Shown here piece by piece: positions 34,982 through 46,624 of a stretch of 64,000 nt of DNA. This stretch comes from Phallusia mammillata (taxonomy: Eukaryota > Chordata > Ascidiacea > Phlebobranchia > Ascidiidae): assembly GCA_003260075.1 (NCBI GenBank), contig QLIY01000588.1:1-64000 (forward strand). Reading direction: 5' to 3'. The notes under the pieces are model-generated. The model was given only the letters and a program-made list of their open reading frames with translations. It was not told the DNA's origin and did no database searches. The stretch's first letter is position 1. Every line of letters starts with the position of its first letter. Both the position numbers and the translations under genes were made by a program.

Positions 34982-35651
34982 TGCACTAGTCCCAAAGTGC
35001 CGAGGATCAAATTCTCGAACTCAAAACAAGTCTTGCACAAAAGCCTCATCGACCTAGACTTAATCTAGCTTCGGATCCCCGCTCTTTTTGTCTCAGAACC
35101 TTATAGTGCCCCACAGCCGCGGCCCCCATGTATTGGGTTTCGCGTGTTCCAATGAAGGGCGCCTACGGCTGGGGGTGTTTGTACACTCGTTGAATGAGCT
35201 TGGTGCTTATCCGCACCTACGTCCCCACGCATATAATCTTTCACGTGAAGTCATCCAGAGACTGGACGGACAATAAGCGCGATAAAGTTTGAAAGTGCAC
35301 AGAGCCATTAACACAGCGCTTTTAAATGAAGTAAAAGACAGCACTTTTAAGTGAAGTAAAAGACACCACTAATTAGTAAGTAGTAAAATAAAATGAAAAC
35401 ATTTTCTCTTAAAATTAAAAATTATTATGATGCAATAATAGTTTTTGTAAATCGATAGCAAATGATCAAAAATAAGTTTGTACGAATATATAGAGTCCTC
35501 TACTTTTGAATTACAACAAACGTGTTTTTCCATGGTACAACTATTGATTTCCCTACAATTTGTGCATAAAACCTCAACACAAGGGGGGGCAACCTTTTCC
35601 GTCGACGTGTTGTTGTAACACACACCACGAATCAACGCCAAAACGTGCGCT
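34982..35651. other. Intergenic sequence, nothing firm
   Basis: A natural run of seven G (35584-35590) occurs without flanking duplication. Reading frames are not convincing. Confidence 0.4.
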
Positions 35652-36452
35652 CTAAGATCCAGAGATATCAAATACCCAAAAGACAAAGAAGGGGTCAATG
35701 CTATGACCTGTCTGAAGTTCTTTTACAGGTTGCTGATCTGATTCTGTTATTTCAACATCTCCGAACACTTGAAATTTGCAAACACGGCTTGCAACCTCTC
35801 ATGCAACTGTTCATGTGAAATGTCGTGCAAAGTGCGTTGCATGACCCCAAAAACTTGCGAAATAACGCGAAATCTATGTTTTTTGCTGAATTCACAAATT
35901 TATGGATTATAATGGATCTAAAATCTTCAAAAAAGATTTACCAAAAAACACGAATTTTACAAAACGCATTTGTTGTAGACGATTGTGTGTTAAAGCTATA
36001 GCTTTAGTATACACTAAAGGTCCAACGTACGGACGTAAAAAATGTTTTCTGTGGCTCACATCATCTTCAAAATGTAAAAATGTATCTTATATGTATTTGT
36101 ATTACACATATAAATTTGCAATGATATGCTGATTGCTAAATCACATGATCATTGCCACCCAAGCAACTTCTGCTTCCACAACGTCAACAGAAAAAGGAGC
36201 AATCATCCATGCGCTTTAAGCTGGCGTACACAGATTTACATTGCGACTTTGTTGCTGGGTTCTGTATTTAGATCCGATCAACAGGTGCCAATAAGATAAA
36301 AGCATTAGATTCTGGTTTTGTTTGGTTGCTCGCCAATTTACCGTGTTTGGTGTTGCCACGCTACAAGCCCCTAATTGAATTACTACGCCCAGCCACCCTT
36401 GTTTGTCGGCCGGCATTTGGGAACGTGCAACCGAAGATTTTTCTTTTCTCAT
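35652..36452 (-). CDS. Candidate two-exon small protein
   Basis: Exon 1 36342-36452 starts MRKEKSSVARSQMPADKQGW and ends at a good donor (ACG|GTAAAT, phase 0). It is preceded by acceptor-like aactgtttcag a few bases upstream of the ATG. Exon 2 would start at 35795 (VASRVCKFQVFGDVEI, phase 0) and run to a TAG at 35652, giving 84 residues. The exon 2 acceptor has a poor pyrimidine tract. No family was recognised, and chance cannot be excluded. Confidence 0.3.
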
Positions 36453-36603
36453 AACGCTTTCGTGACACTGAAACAGTTAGCTGCAGTCAACCATATAAGC
36501 ATGTACTCACACTGCAAATTGTCGTCGCACTTCTAACCCTTTGTATGTATTCTTCTTTAGTTGTCCTTAGTTGCAATAAAGTGACTATAGCAGTAATCTA
36601 GAC

Positions 36604-36873
36604 TACAATGGGTAACACATGTACATCAACTACCAACGTTAAGCAAGGTTTTAATGTTACTTCATGTGATTTCACACTAAATCGCAAGGTTAAGATTATT
36701 GTTTTCCTTTTCGTCTGTTCGCAAAATAACACTATGAGGGGGGGGGGAGGTAACACATGTACATCAACTACCAACGTTAAGCAAGGTTTAATGTTACTTC
36801 ATGTGATTTCACACTAAATCGCAAGATTAAGATTATTGTTTTCCTTTTCGTCTGTTCGCAAAATAACACTATG
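36604..36873. repeat. Spacer-joined duplication
   Basis: The block ggtaacacatgtacatcaac to cactatga reads at 36,608-36,737 and 36,748-36,873 around the G run 36738-36747. One T of a run and one other base differ. Confidence 0.85.
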
Positions 36874-38440
36874 AACAAAAATGCTCACGTTCACAAAAGT
36901 TTGCGAAAAGTCTTCGCGTTACAACTTTGGAACAACTGAAAGATTTTTACCATATAAAATGATCAGCACCTTTGACATTCTGACTGGCTTGTGTCCAAAA
37001 GGCGACAATCCGTGCAAATATGCGATGACCACGGGGTGAAGTGGACAAACAGAAATCAAAAATATCAAACCCTGTTCCTCTATCTTCTCCGGGCCACAAA
37101 TATTTAAGTGCTTGTAAATTATTAGCTGCATTCGCGTTATCACAATTTACCCAGGATGTGGCCTATCATCCTCCATCACACTGGCAAGTGAGGCTGTGTC
37201 TCAAATGCAGGCGTGTGCTTTTTTCATAAAAATTTAAAGTCATGGATTGCCAATGATCTCTAAAAAAAGATTCTTAGCCTAGGATTAAATTATTGTATCA
37301 AACTAAACCTATGCCCCTTCTAAACTCAGTTTGGTAATAAAAAAGTACGTTATTATTAATCACTAAGAAATAACCAGCCTGTCAATTCTACAATACGTCA
37401 ACTTAGAGGAATTATGTGCTGAAAAAAAAACACGCGAAACTTGGACAATATTTACTAGTGTTTGCCATGACAACGCGCGAAGGTCACGCTCGGTCGCGCA
37501 ACATTGAATTCGAATGGGTTGTCGGCTTGCTGACATTTGAAGGGCGGTACCAGAAAAGATGAGTACCCATAGCAACCGGACAAAAAATAAGAGTTTCGGT
37601 TCAACCGGAAGCCTTTAAACTTGACCTGAACTTAGCGTAACTTGAAAGTCAAAGAGTTTGTATCGTATCTGGGCGTTTGGTTTATTCTCAAAACAAGATG
37701 TTTGCGAATAAAGGCTAATGGTGGAGGGTAATACAAAAAAGTTTTTCCAATTGTTTATGTTATTTTAGATGCGCACAACATTGTCCTTACTGAGTTTAGT
37801 CGGTCGACAGTATATCATTAAAAATTTAAATGTACTATGTCGGTTCAAAAAAGCCAAATTGTCAAACAAATTGAAACCTTTATTTACGCATTACTAGTTT
37901 TTGTCTTGTTCATTGAAATCGAGACTCTATTTTTGTCAAATTACGGTGAATAATTGCTCGTCAATCAACCTGTGCCGAATGGAAAATCCGCAGTTTGTGA
38001 ATAGATGGGGTGTTGGGTGACAAATCGCACGCGAAAAACTACTCCAACGGAGAACTGGCCCCAAGTAAACACAGACTATACAAAACAGCACACAATAAAG
38101 CGTGATTTATTTCTGATCGAGCAGATTGTATACGTCGATTAAACGACTGTGATTAACGTTGGGCTTACTACGGGGTTACTTAGAAGTCATATATGTTTGT
38201 GTTCTATATTGTTTTTAATTTTTAGCTGACACCACAACACCAGCTTCACGAGATGGACTCCATTTCGATTACTTTTACTCATCTTTTCAAGTGGCAAATG
38301 AAATTGGTCAAATAAGAGTGTGTTGCGTTGGCGATTTTAAAGCATGGCGTCAGCAGACAGCAACGTCAACAAATTTGTTTTGATTACTCTGCGGGTTCGA
38401 TCCTATTAGGGCGAGGTTGTTTATCCGTAAATAATCAATA
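36874..38440. other. Intergenic sequence, nothing recognised
   Basis: No supported gene. A B-box-like gggttcgatcctatt near 38,394 could be a SINE relic. Confidence 0.4.
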
Positions 38441-38446
38441 CAGCAT

Positions 38447-39240
38447 AATTAGGAAAATTATAGATTTTAAGACAGGCCGGTAAAATCAATCAACAAATAT
38501 TACCATACAATCAAACCAGCTTTTTATATATTGCACAATCACATTAATTGGGGTTGTAAATCCAGATAATGCTTAATATAATCGTTTAGCGTGTTGTCAT
38601 ATGCCAATAACAATACAGATTCGTTTACTTGGTCATCAACAAGGCACGATCGGTTTTCCTTCGTGTTTGCTGTTTTTGCTATTTAATTTTTTATACCATC
38701 ACCATGACTCCGGGGGGGGGGGTAATTAAGAAAATTATAGATTTTAAGACAGGCCGGTAAAACCAATCAACAAATATTACCCCATAATCAAACAAGCTTT
38801 TTTATATATTGTACAATCACATTAATTGGGGTTGTAAATCCAGATAATGCTTAATATAATCGTTTAGCGCAGTAGTTCTCAAACTGTGCGTCGCGACGCC
38901 TTGGTGCTTCGTTTAAATTTTCCAAGAGCGTCGCAGAATAGTTCCGTTTCGTGGCTTTTTGTTGTTGTGCCAATAGACACAACTTTAATAATAAGTTTCC
39001 TCATTAACTTTTATTTGCTGGTGCGGGGGGGGGGATTTCCAGAGGCGTCGCAACAAAAATAAGTTTGAGAACCACTGGTTTAGCGTGTTGTCATATGCCA
39101 ATAACAATACAGATTTGTTTATTTAGTTGGTCATCAACAAGGCGCGATCGCTTTTCCTTCGTGTTTGCTGTTTTTGCTATTTAATTTTTTTTACCATCAC
39201 CATGACTCCGCATTAATCATTCAAAAAAATATCATTTAAC
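38447..39240. repeat. Two haplotypes of one locus in series, one with a MITE
   Basis: 38,447-38,711 and 38,723-39,210 are the same sequence joined by the G run 38712-38722. The second differs by a 208-bp insertion plus scattered substitutions. The order of landmarks (gtaaatccagataatgctt, atatgccaataacaatac, ttcgtgtttgctg) is identical. Confidence 0.85.
38870..39077. mobile_element. 208-bp hAT MITE, polymorphic between haplotypes
   Basis: The ends are cagtagttctcaaact and the reverse of cagtggttctcaaact, each followed inward by gcgacgcc. The 8-bp target duplication gtttagcg lies at 38862-38869 and 39078-39085. The duplicate block shows the empty site gtttagcg once at 38584-38591. A G run at 39025-39034 lies inside the element. 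Confidence 0.92.
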
Positions 39241-41333
39241 ATTTACCGTTTCGTTTCCAAAAACATTTGAAGTTTACAACTAATAAAGCTTACATATCAC
39301 ATCTACACACTTACATCGTGCAGTTACCAGGTAAACAAATCTACAATTTCTTTGCTAAACTGGTCAGAAGCATCCATACATAAACTTTCGTTAAACAATC
39401 AGCCTCTTAAACTTAACATACAAAAACTAGACATTACTGTATCGTTTACAAGTACACGTTTTTTACTTGTATACGATGCTATAACATTGTTCACAATAAT
39501 CCTTTGCCTGAGCAATAGCATACCAAGCCATTATCCACTTGGCCTATGGCGTGTTATGTCTCTTATTCCGTCACAAATGGGCCACACGAGTTAAGAGCAA
39601 ATGCCTTGAGGCTGGTTACGAGTAAGTTCATTTATGCTAGACCAGCCACCACATAAGCTGCCTTATATCGCTCTGACGAGGTTTACCGAATTCTTGTTTG
39701 TTACGTCATGATATTATGGAATGCGCTTTCACAATCGGCTGAACTTAATGATGTGACGTCACAACATAATCGCCTCAAGTTTGTCGTGCAAACTATTATG
39801 TTCAATCACAAGACTGGATAATTACAATTTATCACTGTAATTCGCTAGCGACAATTTCCTGGCATGTCCTGGTCGGAGAAATTTAGAGGGTAACGAAATG
39901 AATGTCAATATATTGGATAAGCTTTATTCAGCAATTGCAGCACGCGAAACATAACGCATAAAAGCTAAGTCTTATCCCTGCGAAAGTGTCAGTTACTACA
40001 GCGCGGTTTCGTCCTATCAGAAATTGGAAAATATCAACACAAGACGTTTCACACCCAAAGTTAAACATACCAACACTTTGCATTATACAATAAAATACTC
40101 CATATCACTTGACGGCTCGAAAGTTATGTATCTATAAAAGCAGTGAGTTGTATTTCCAGCTGAGTAGGCCGAATTGCATAACGACAACCGGGGTTGTTTG
40201 ATTCCAAACTGCTCGATGAATATTGCGCCGCTTGCGCGTTCAAGCGTGACTAATTGGTGACGTGTCGGAAACTGTGGTCTTGAGTTCGGTAAAGCTATCC
40301 CCTACACTCCAGGGTGGGGACATGGACCTGAAACTTTGGTTATCCACTAAATTAATGCTGACGCGCACATCATGAGTCATGTAACCTCAAATTAATGCAC
40401 ATGGTTATTGTGGTATGGTCCTGCTAAACGAATTCTGACTGATTTCAGTGATTGACGTCTTATGCAACAGTAATGACCCATGTCAGAGGTTTGAATGCGT
40501 GCAAAAAGGTGTGTTTCGTATTTCTTACGACGTTAGTTTAAATTTTTGGTGTCTTGCGTGCAAAAAAACGATTTATTACAATTCGCCAACCAAAGCGCTT
40601 CGGTAAAAGTGCAATTTCATATAGGTTGGTGACATGGTGACTTGATTTTCATGTTTGCTAAATCTTTCAGCTAGTTTTGAAAATATTTTAACAGTAAAGT
40701 CAGTATCTTACAAATATTTCATTTTCAGCTTTTTTATTGTCCCAACAACATTCAAACCAAATTTGAAAATATCACCGCCGCTTTCAGTGTGTATTCAGTG
40801 CCGCTCTAGTGCCCAATCCAGGGAGATCCCCTTCTGTTTAAAGGCTCTTGTTTGTTGGAACCGTTTTGTTCATGAAACCGTTTGGGCGGAAATTTTCCAT
40901 AATTACCCAATCGATCAAAATTAATGTTAGAATGCTTTTGGCCTGCTTAGTTTGCTAGGCGACCTAGGGTCATTGTTTAACCGGGAAAAACTTGCTTATC
41001 ACACCAAACCAAGACATTCCGCATGGAACAGCATTGAAATGATAATTTTAAGTTTGTGATTTTAATCGAGAATGATATTAATCATTGTATTTAAGCGTGA
41101 TACGTTTCTTGCCAAATACCGGTATGGTGCACTTGTAATAACGATCTGCCTCTGCACGCGAAACCAAGTATTACTTCACACGTAGAATTTACCATTTGTA
41201 GAGACTTCTTGGGAGGTCTGGCTTTTAAAATAATCTTCTTTCAACAAACTAGTTTTTCGGTTTTTATACAAACGTATCGAACACTTATTAAAGGTTGGGT
41301 TACCAGTCATTTATTTGTTTACATAGTGGAATC
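39241..41333. other. Intergenic sequence, nothing recognised
   Basis: Reading frames at 39.4 and 40.7 kb are A/T-driven and lack convincing splice sites or motifs. Confidence 0.4.
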
Positions 41334-41540
41334 CTTTGTTTGCAAACCATTCCCAAGCAGAAAAAAAATTTCATTTAGCTCAAACTTTGTGCGCATTTAA
41401 AAAAAAACTTTCTACAATTGGTGGCGCCAAAAAAACAATCATTTTCAGGGGGGGGGGTATTTCATTTAGCTCAAACTTTGTGCGTGTTTAAAAAAAACTT
41501 TCTACAATTGGTGGCGCCAAAAAAACAATCATTTTCAGTT
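41334..41540. repeat. Spacer-joined duplication
   Basis: The block tttcatttagctcaaacttt to aacaatcattttcag reads on both sides of the G run 41448-41457. It differs only in an A-run length and a base or two. Confidence 0.85.
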
Positions 41541-41589
41541 TCCTTTAACCCCGGAGCGGGACTGTTTAACCTCACAGCGGGGTGTCGGC

Positions 41590-41967
41590 TCGACTGTGGC
41601 AAAGAAAGCTGATAAGGCTAAAGGCGCGCCCTGCATAGCGAGCCGATTACTGGTGCTGAGATCTTGGTACTTAGCGTGAAATTTGCGGTCGAATCCCAAA
41701 CGATATTGGTTCGAGGCGCGGGCAAGGCGATTGACGAATGCCGTCGTTGGATTCGCGCTGCATGGCGTCGCTATGAGANCGACTGTGGCAAAGAAAGCTG
41801 ATAAGGCTAAAGGCGCGCCCTGCATAGCGAGCCGATTACTGGTGCTGAGATCTTGGTACTTAGCGTGAAATTTGCGGTCGAATCCCAAACGATATTGGTT
41901 CGAGGCGCGGGCAAGGCGATTGACGAATGCCGTCGTTGGATTCGCGCTGCATGGCGTCGCTATGAGA
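41590..41967. repeat. Exact 188-base duplication around a single n
   Basis: 41,590-41,778 and 41,780-41,967 are identical (cgactgtggcaaagaaagct to gcgtcgctatgaga) and meet at the lone n at 41,779. The sequence is markedly GC-richer than its surroundings. The plus strand has an open frame (ILVRGAGKAIDECRRW) that could be an exon, but no clear acceptor was found. Confidence 0.8.
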
Positions 41968-44407
41968 AGTTCCAGAAGGTTCGTGCGCTGCGAACTTGTT
42001 TACTTCCTGGCGCAACTTGTCACGTGATTTCGTTTAGCTTTTGCATTCTTTGGTACTGTTATTTCTAAACTGCCTTCAACTGCATACTGCCTGAGAATTA
42101 ATTTCCTAGATTTGCTGTTGCAAATTGTTTCTTTGTTTGTTGTTGCCATAATCGTAAAGATTTAAAGAATCAAAATTGCTGCCAACTTTTTTGGTCATAA
42201 ATACAAAGAAGTACAACTTTTTTGGTCGGAAATACAAAACTTTTAAAAGTTGATATAAAGCTTAAAATCCTACCAAAAACGTATATTCCAGCCCTAGTAC
42301 AATAGTGTTTGATAAGTTCATTATTTACAAAATTTAAAACCCTTGATCTCACAACGTACTCTGCTTTCCGTTTCAGCGGCATATGGAATGAAAACCCAAA
42401 TGGTAACAAATCACACAACCTCAAATCACTAAACAAACATGGTGATGTTTACGTCAAGACCGTTTTCAATCCCTGGTCAGAGATTTATTGACCAGCATCA
42501 TGACATGTGACATGACAATGTTTGCGTTGTCATCGAAACCCCTGTGATGATCTGTCTCAAGATTAATTGTGAAATAATAATTTTCTTGACACGCGATTTG
42601 AACAAAGGGTTTTGTAAATTCCGGAAACTAATACACGCTTAAGTGCACTAACATTGACGGTGTCTTACATCAAACGTGTTTTAATTAACAACGCTATTGT
42701 TCACATGCTCCTCGTGATAAAGTTTTGCTTTTTTTCTCCATTAGCAAATATGCTCTTGAACTCGATTGACTTTATCTTTATTGGCGGTGGCGTTTGTTGA
42801 TTAATGTATCGATCTTTTACTATAAAACAGCGTTTTATTTAACTGCCAAAACATAATGTTGATTGTTGGCATGACAACATGTACAATGAACGGATGAGCA
42901 TATGTGGGTATCCTGTTGCAAACACAAAATGCTAAATCGGAATGAAACGCAAAAAAACGCAATAGGTAACATTTCCTTTTTCGATTTTTTAACCAAAGAG
43001 AATCGGTAAATCCAGAACATAATCCAATACTAATCTCAATTATTTTGTGAAAACTTGTGCAAATTCTTTGTTTTACTTCTTCTGGTAAAACTGAGTTAAA
43101 ACACAACTAGACCAAGTCAGAAAATTATGTTACCCGGAGCAAAATGACACCATGTTTGACAGAACTCTGCAAATGCATCAAATACGACATGTGTTTAAAT
43201 GTTTTTACTCTCCACACGCAATACGAATTTCAGTATTCCGAAATTGACAGAAACAAGTCTTAATCTTTTTATTGTGTAACGTTTGTTTGCAGTTCATGCA
43301 GAGCATTTATTGACAGGTTTTAAAATCGCTACGCGTCAAGGACAAATTTAGGTGTTGGAATAGGGTGTTGTTTTGTACCGTTTTACCAAAAGCACATTTC
43401 TCTTTTCTTCTGTACTATCTTATACAAAAATACCCCTCCCAGATCGGGTCCCAATCGTGACAAAAGAAATTACCATCCACCGGTTTGTACTCGGTTTATC
43501 CCTACATGACGCAAGTGAACAAAAACTGTGTAGGTCTTTGTCAGGTAAATCTTTCTCTGAGTGTTTTGTATGGCAACATATAATCAGTTCGAGCCCCCCG
43601 ATCAAGTCACCACGCTACTTGACTCCGACGTTCTCCCACACCCAGCAATTTGAATCCAACCCGGATTAGGTAAAAATGTCCCCAGATTCGCTGCATGGTG
43701 GCTTCGTGCGCGTTACAAGATGAACCTGCCACCATTTTGTTAGTTTAATCAAAATCTGACACCAATGAAAAGTCTACTGGCCACAGTAACGATAGGTAGT
43801 ACATTTGTGTTCGTTGCATAATATTTTCTTTTGAAAAGCATACAACTCGAAGGGCCTATCATTTTAAAAAGTGAATTCGAAAACTGGTTTAATGTACAAA
43901 AAATAGTTTGAAACAACTCTTTAAACGAAAATTTGAACCTAAGCATACATTTAACTTCCGGTAAAACTAACATCATTGCACAAGGTTACAAACAAAACAA
44001 TCAACCCATACTGATTTAAATAACTTCTGCAAGCAACACAGAAAGAAAAAGGCAAACAGATTGTTAGTAAATGTCAGAAAAAAGTAATAATAATTGACCC
44101 CTGTTATCACTTTCGTTTTAATGTGAAACGTTAATTTGTTTGTACTTTTAGTTTGTATTTCCGTTTTGTGAGTTGTTCACGCTGCAGTTGTGCATTGCTA
44201 TGGTGGCAGTACCATGCTTCGCCATTAACCAAGTCTCAAGTGTGATAAGGCATAAAGGGGGCACTTGATAATGCTGGAGTAATTACTCCTGCCGGGTCAA
44301 CTTTATCACCAAATTCAACAAACTTATCTTACTGACGCCACCCTGCACACGCCACTTAAGCCTTCAAAGATTTCCCACCAATCAGCATCGTTTTAAGCAA
44401 GGGCGCC
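41968..44407. other. Intergenic sequence, nothing recognised
   Basis: Frames near 42.8-43.1 and 43.4-43.7 kb are open on both strands but lack coding character. No repeat ends were seen. Confidence 0.4.
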
Positions 44408-45653
44408 ATGTCAACACTCCGCACTCGCTTCGACGTTACCTCATTTATATTGGGAGGAGGGCATGGTCAAATATTGTTCTACTACGGCTTATGGGCCGGG
44501 TTTTACGAGGAGTTACGCTCAACGGCGCTTGGCAGCTGGTTGCCGTTATGGCGGGATTCAAATGAACTGCTTGGCGCCCTGATAAAGCCAAATTGCAATG
44601 TAAATAACTGAAGTACTGCTATAAATACAGATCCATTTATACACAAGGCCGTTGGTAGGGAATTTTGCATAATGATCATAAAAGAACTGCAATCATAAAT
44701 TAAACTCTTTTATAATAAAAATCCACCACTAAACAAAAACTGTACCTGGAGCATGTTAAAACATTGTTGCCACTGGTAACGAAATAAAACAACTATTTTA
44801 CAATTTAACGGTTGTTGTGTTTATCACAGCGGGTATATGGCCAGAAAGGTGCTTTTCCAGCCTTCGTTTCGGCAAATTCCCGAGTTTCTGCGCTTTGTTC
44901 TGTTCTCCGAATGCGCGCAAGCTTTTATATTAAATTGCCACAGCTCTGTCGCCTTGAACATTCATACTCAAAAAACGTGAAACCGCAGTTTAATTTTGCA
45001 CAACCCCAGCGTGGCATTGTTGATACCATGCACGGTGAAGGGAGACGAATCTGCAGTTACAAAATTGCGCCAGAGCTAAAATATTTGCATGCAGCCAGTT
45101 AATTTCGAAGTTGGAAAAACAATGAGTTACAACACTTGTAGACTATTATTTATTTGTTGTATTTTAATTTTATTGACCAATGGATACATTATAAGATAGT
45201 GAGAACATATTATTATTTAAAGATATTGGTGCAATTAATGGCAAGTATGAATTAAATTAAACGATTGACTATCAGGCATGTTTGATTTTTTTTAAATTAA
45301 GTTTCAAACCGCAAAGGTCCTTGAAATCTAACAGCTAATGTAAAATCATAATAACCGCAAGATTATTTCACCACACTTTGCTGGCGGCCGTCATTGCGCG
45401 AGGGCGTGCAAAATCTGATTGCTGCAGTGCCGGTATTTTGTGTTTTCTCAGTAAACGTTCTGCCCCCTTCGACTCAACGCAATCCTTATCTTGTCCAATT
45501 TTCGTGTCGCGTAACGCCCCAATGTGTGCTTTACCAAGGTGTTGTCGTCCTACGGCGATGAACTTAAGATGTGCGCTTCGGGTTAAGCACAGCGTAATCC
45601 CCCTGGAGGTAATAACTTATATTAAGTGCGCAGTTTCAGTATTTTTTCGCTAA
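44408..45653 (+). CDS. Candidate four-exon gene of unknown family
   Basis: Exon 1 44408-44599 starts at ATG (MSTLRTRFDVTSF) and ends at AAT|GTAAAT, phase 0. Exon 2 starts at 44830 after a strong acceptor (ttgtgtttatcacag) with RVYGQKGAFPAFVSA and ends at 45034, phase 1. Exon 3 45452-45538 follows gtgttttctcag (NVLPPSTQRNPYLVQF), phase 1 to 1. A very short last exon (45640-45653 or from 45634) gives a stop. The total is about 165 residues. If the exon 2 donor is not used, the frame instead stops at 45,102. Exons are GC-richer than the introns. No domain was recognised. Confidence 0.4.
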
Positions 45654-46624
45654 ACCACACTTAAGCACCGCAAGACTGACATGTTTATGATTACCATAAA
45701 ACAATTCGGTATCGCCAAAATCGTCTTGATGGTAGTTATCAACGCTGTGCAGTTACTTGACCTTAGAAAATGTATGCGTTGTGATCAAAGTAAAGAACAA
45801 GGCCTTGAATACATTTTTAGGATGTCCTACTACTTGCCCATAGAATGAGGCCGTTCGGATAACACACCGTTTAACTTGTGCATAAACACCTGGATATTAA
45901 CTGATAGGTCGCTTAAGACCACAGGATTGCGGAAAGTCGAGCAGACACACTCGATTCTGGGTTCTGAAAGCTTTTTTTATCTATTGGGTTACGCTTAAAA
46001 GCCAACCAAATGCAAAGACATTAAAAGTCCTACAAATGAGTAGATAGATTAAAAATATGTTTACTTGTACACATTGCTCAATTTTACATTATGTAATGTT
46101 ACGTTAGGTAAAATATTCTTTCTGACAATGGCACTAAAAGCAAGGTTCCAAAAAACTACTGATGTGTATTAAAACCTAATCGCAAATGAACAAAATTTCT
46201 AAAATTCAGTCGGGTCGTACATGCGTCAATCATACCCTAAGTGTGACTACATCTTACAGCCAATTGTCCAAAATCTCTCGAACCCCACAATATCCATGCA
46301 TAATTGTGTGAAGTGTTTTACTCCATTTGGCCTCGAAAGCCAACAGCTCTTAGCATAAACAACCCGTGAAGGATTTAGTTGCCTGTGTTTCACCTCATAA
46401 AGTTTGCAATATGCCGAAGTCAACATTTAATTGGCCGAACTAAAGTTTCGCCAGTGGAAAGGTCAATTGGTTTCGGCCGATTTGCCCTGGGGTTCTGAAA
46501 CATAACATGCCTTAAAGTGACAGCCAACGAGAACTGCAATGGGCCGTCACATAAACAATGTCCAGCCTAATAGGGTCTGAATGGCAGCTGCGGCCTAACT
46601 TAACAAAACAAGTGGTAGTTTAAA
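45654..46624. other. Intergenic sequence, nothing recognised
   Basis: AT-rich sequence without supported features. Confidence 0.4.

Noticed and set aside
35902..36132. Plus-strand 76-codon frame rich in Lys, Tyr and Cys
   Set aside because: The composition follows the A/T-rich DNA, and no splice context or family resemblance is seen.
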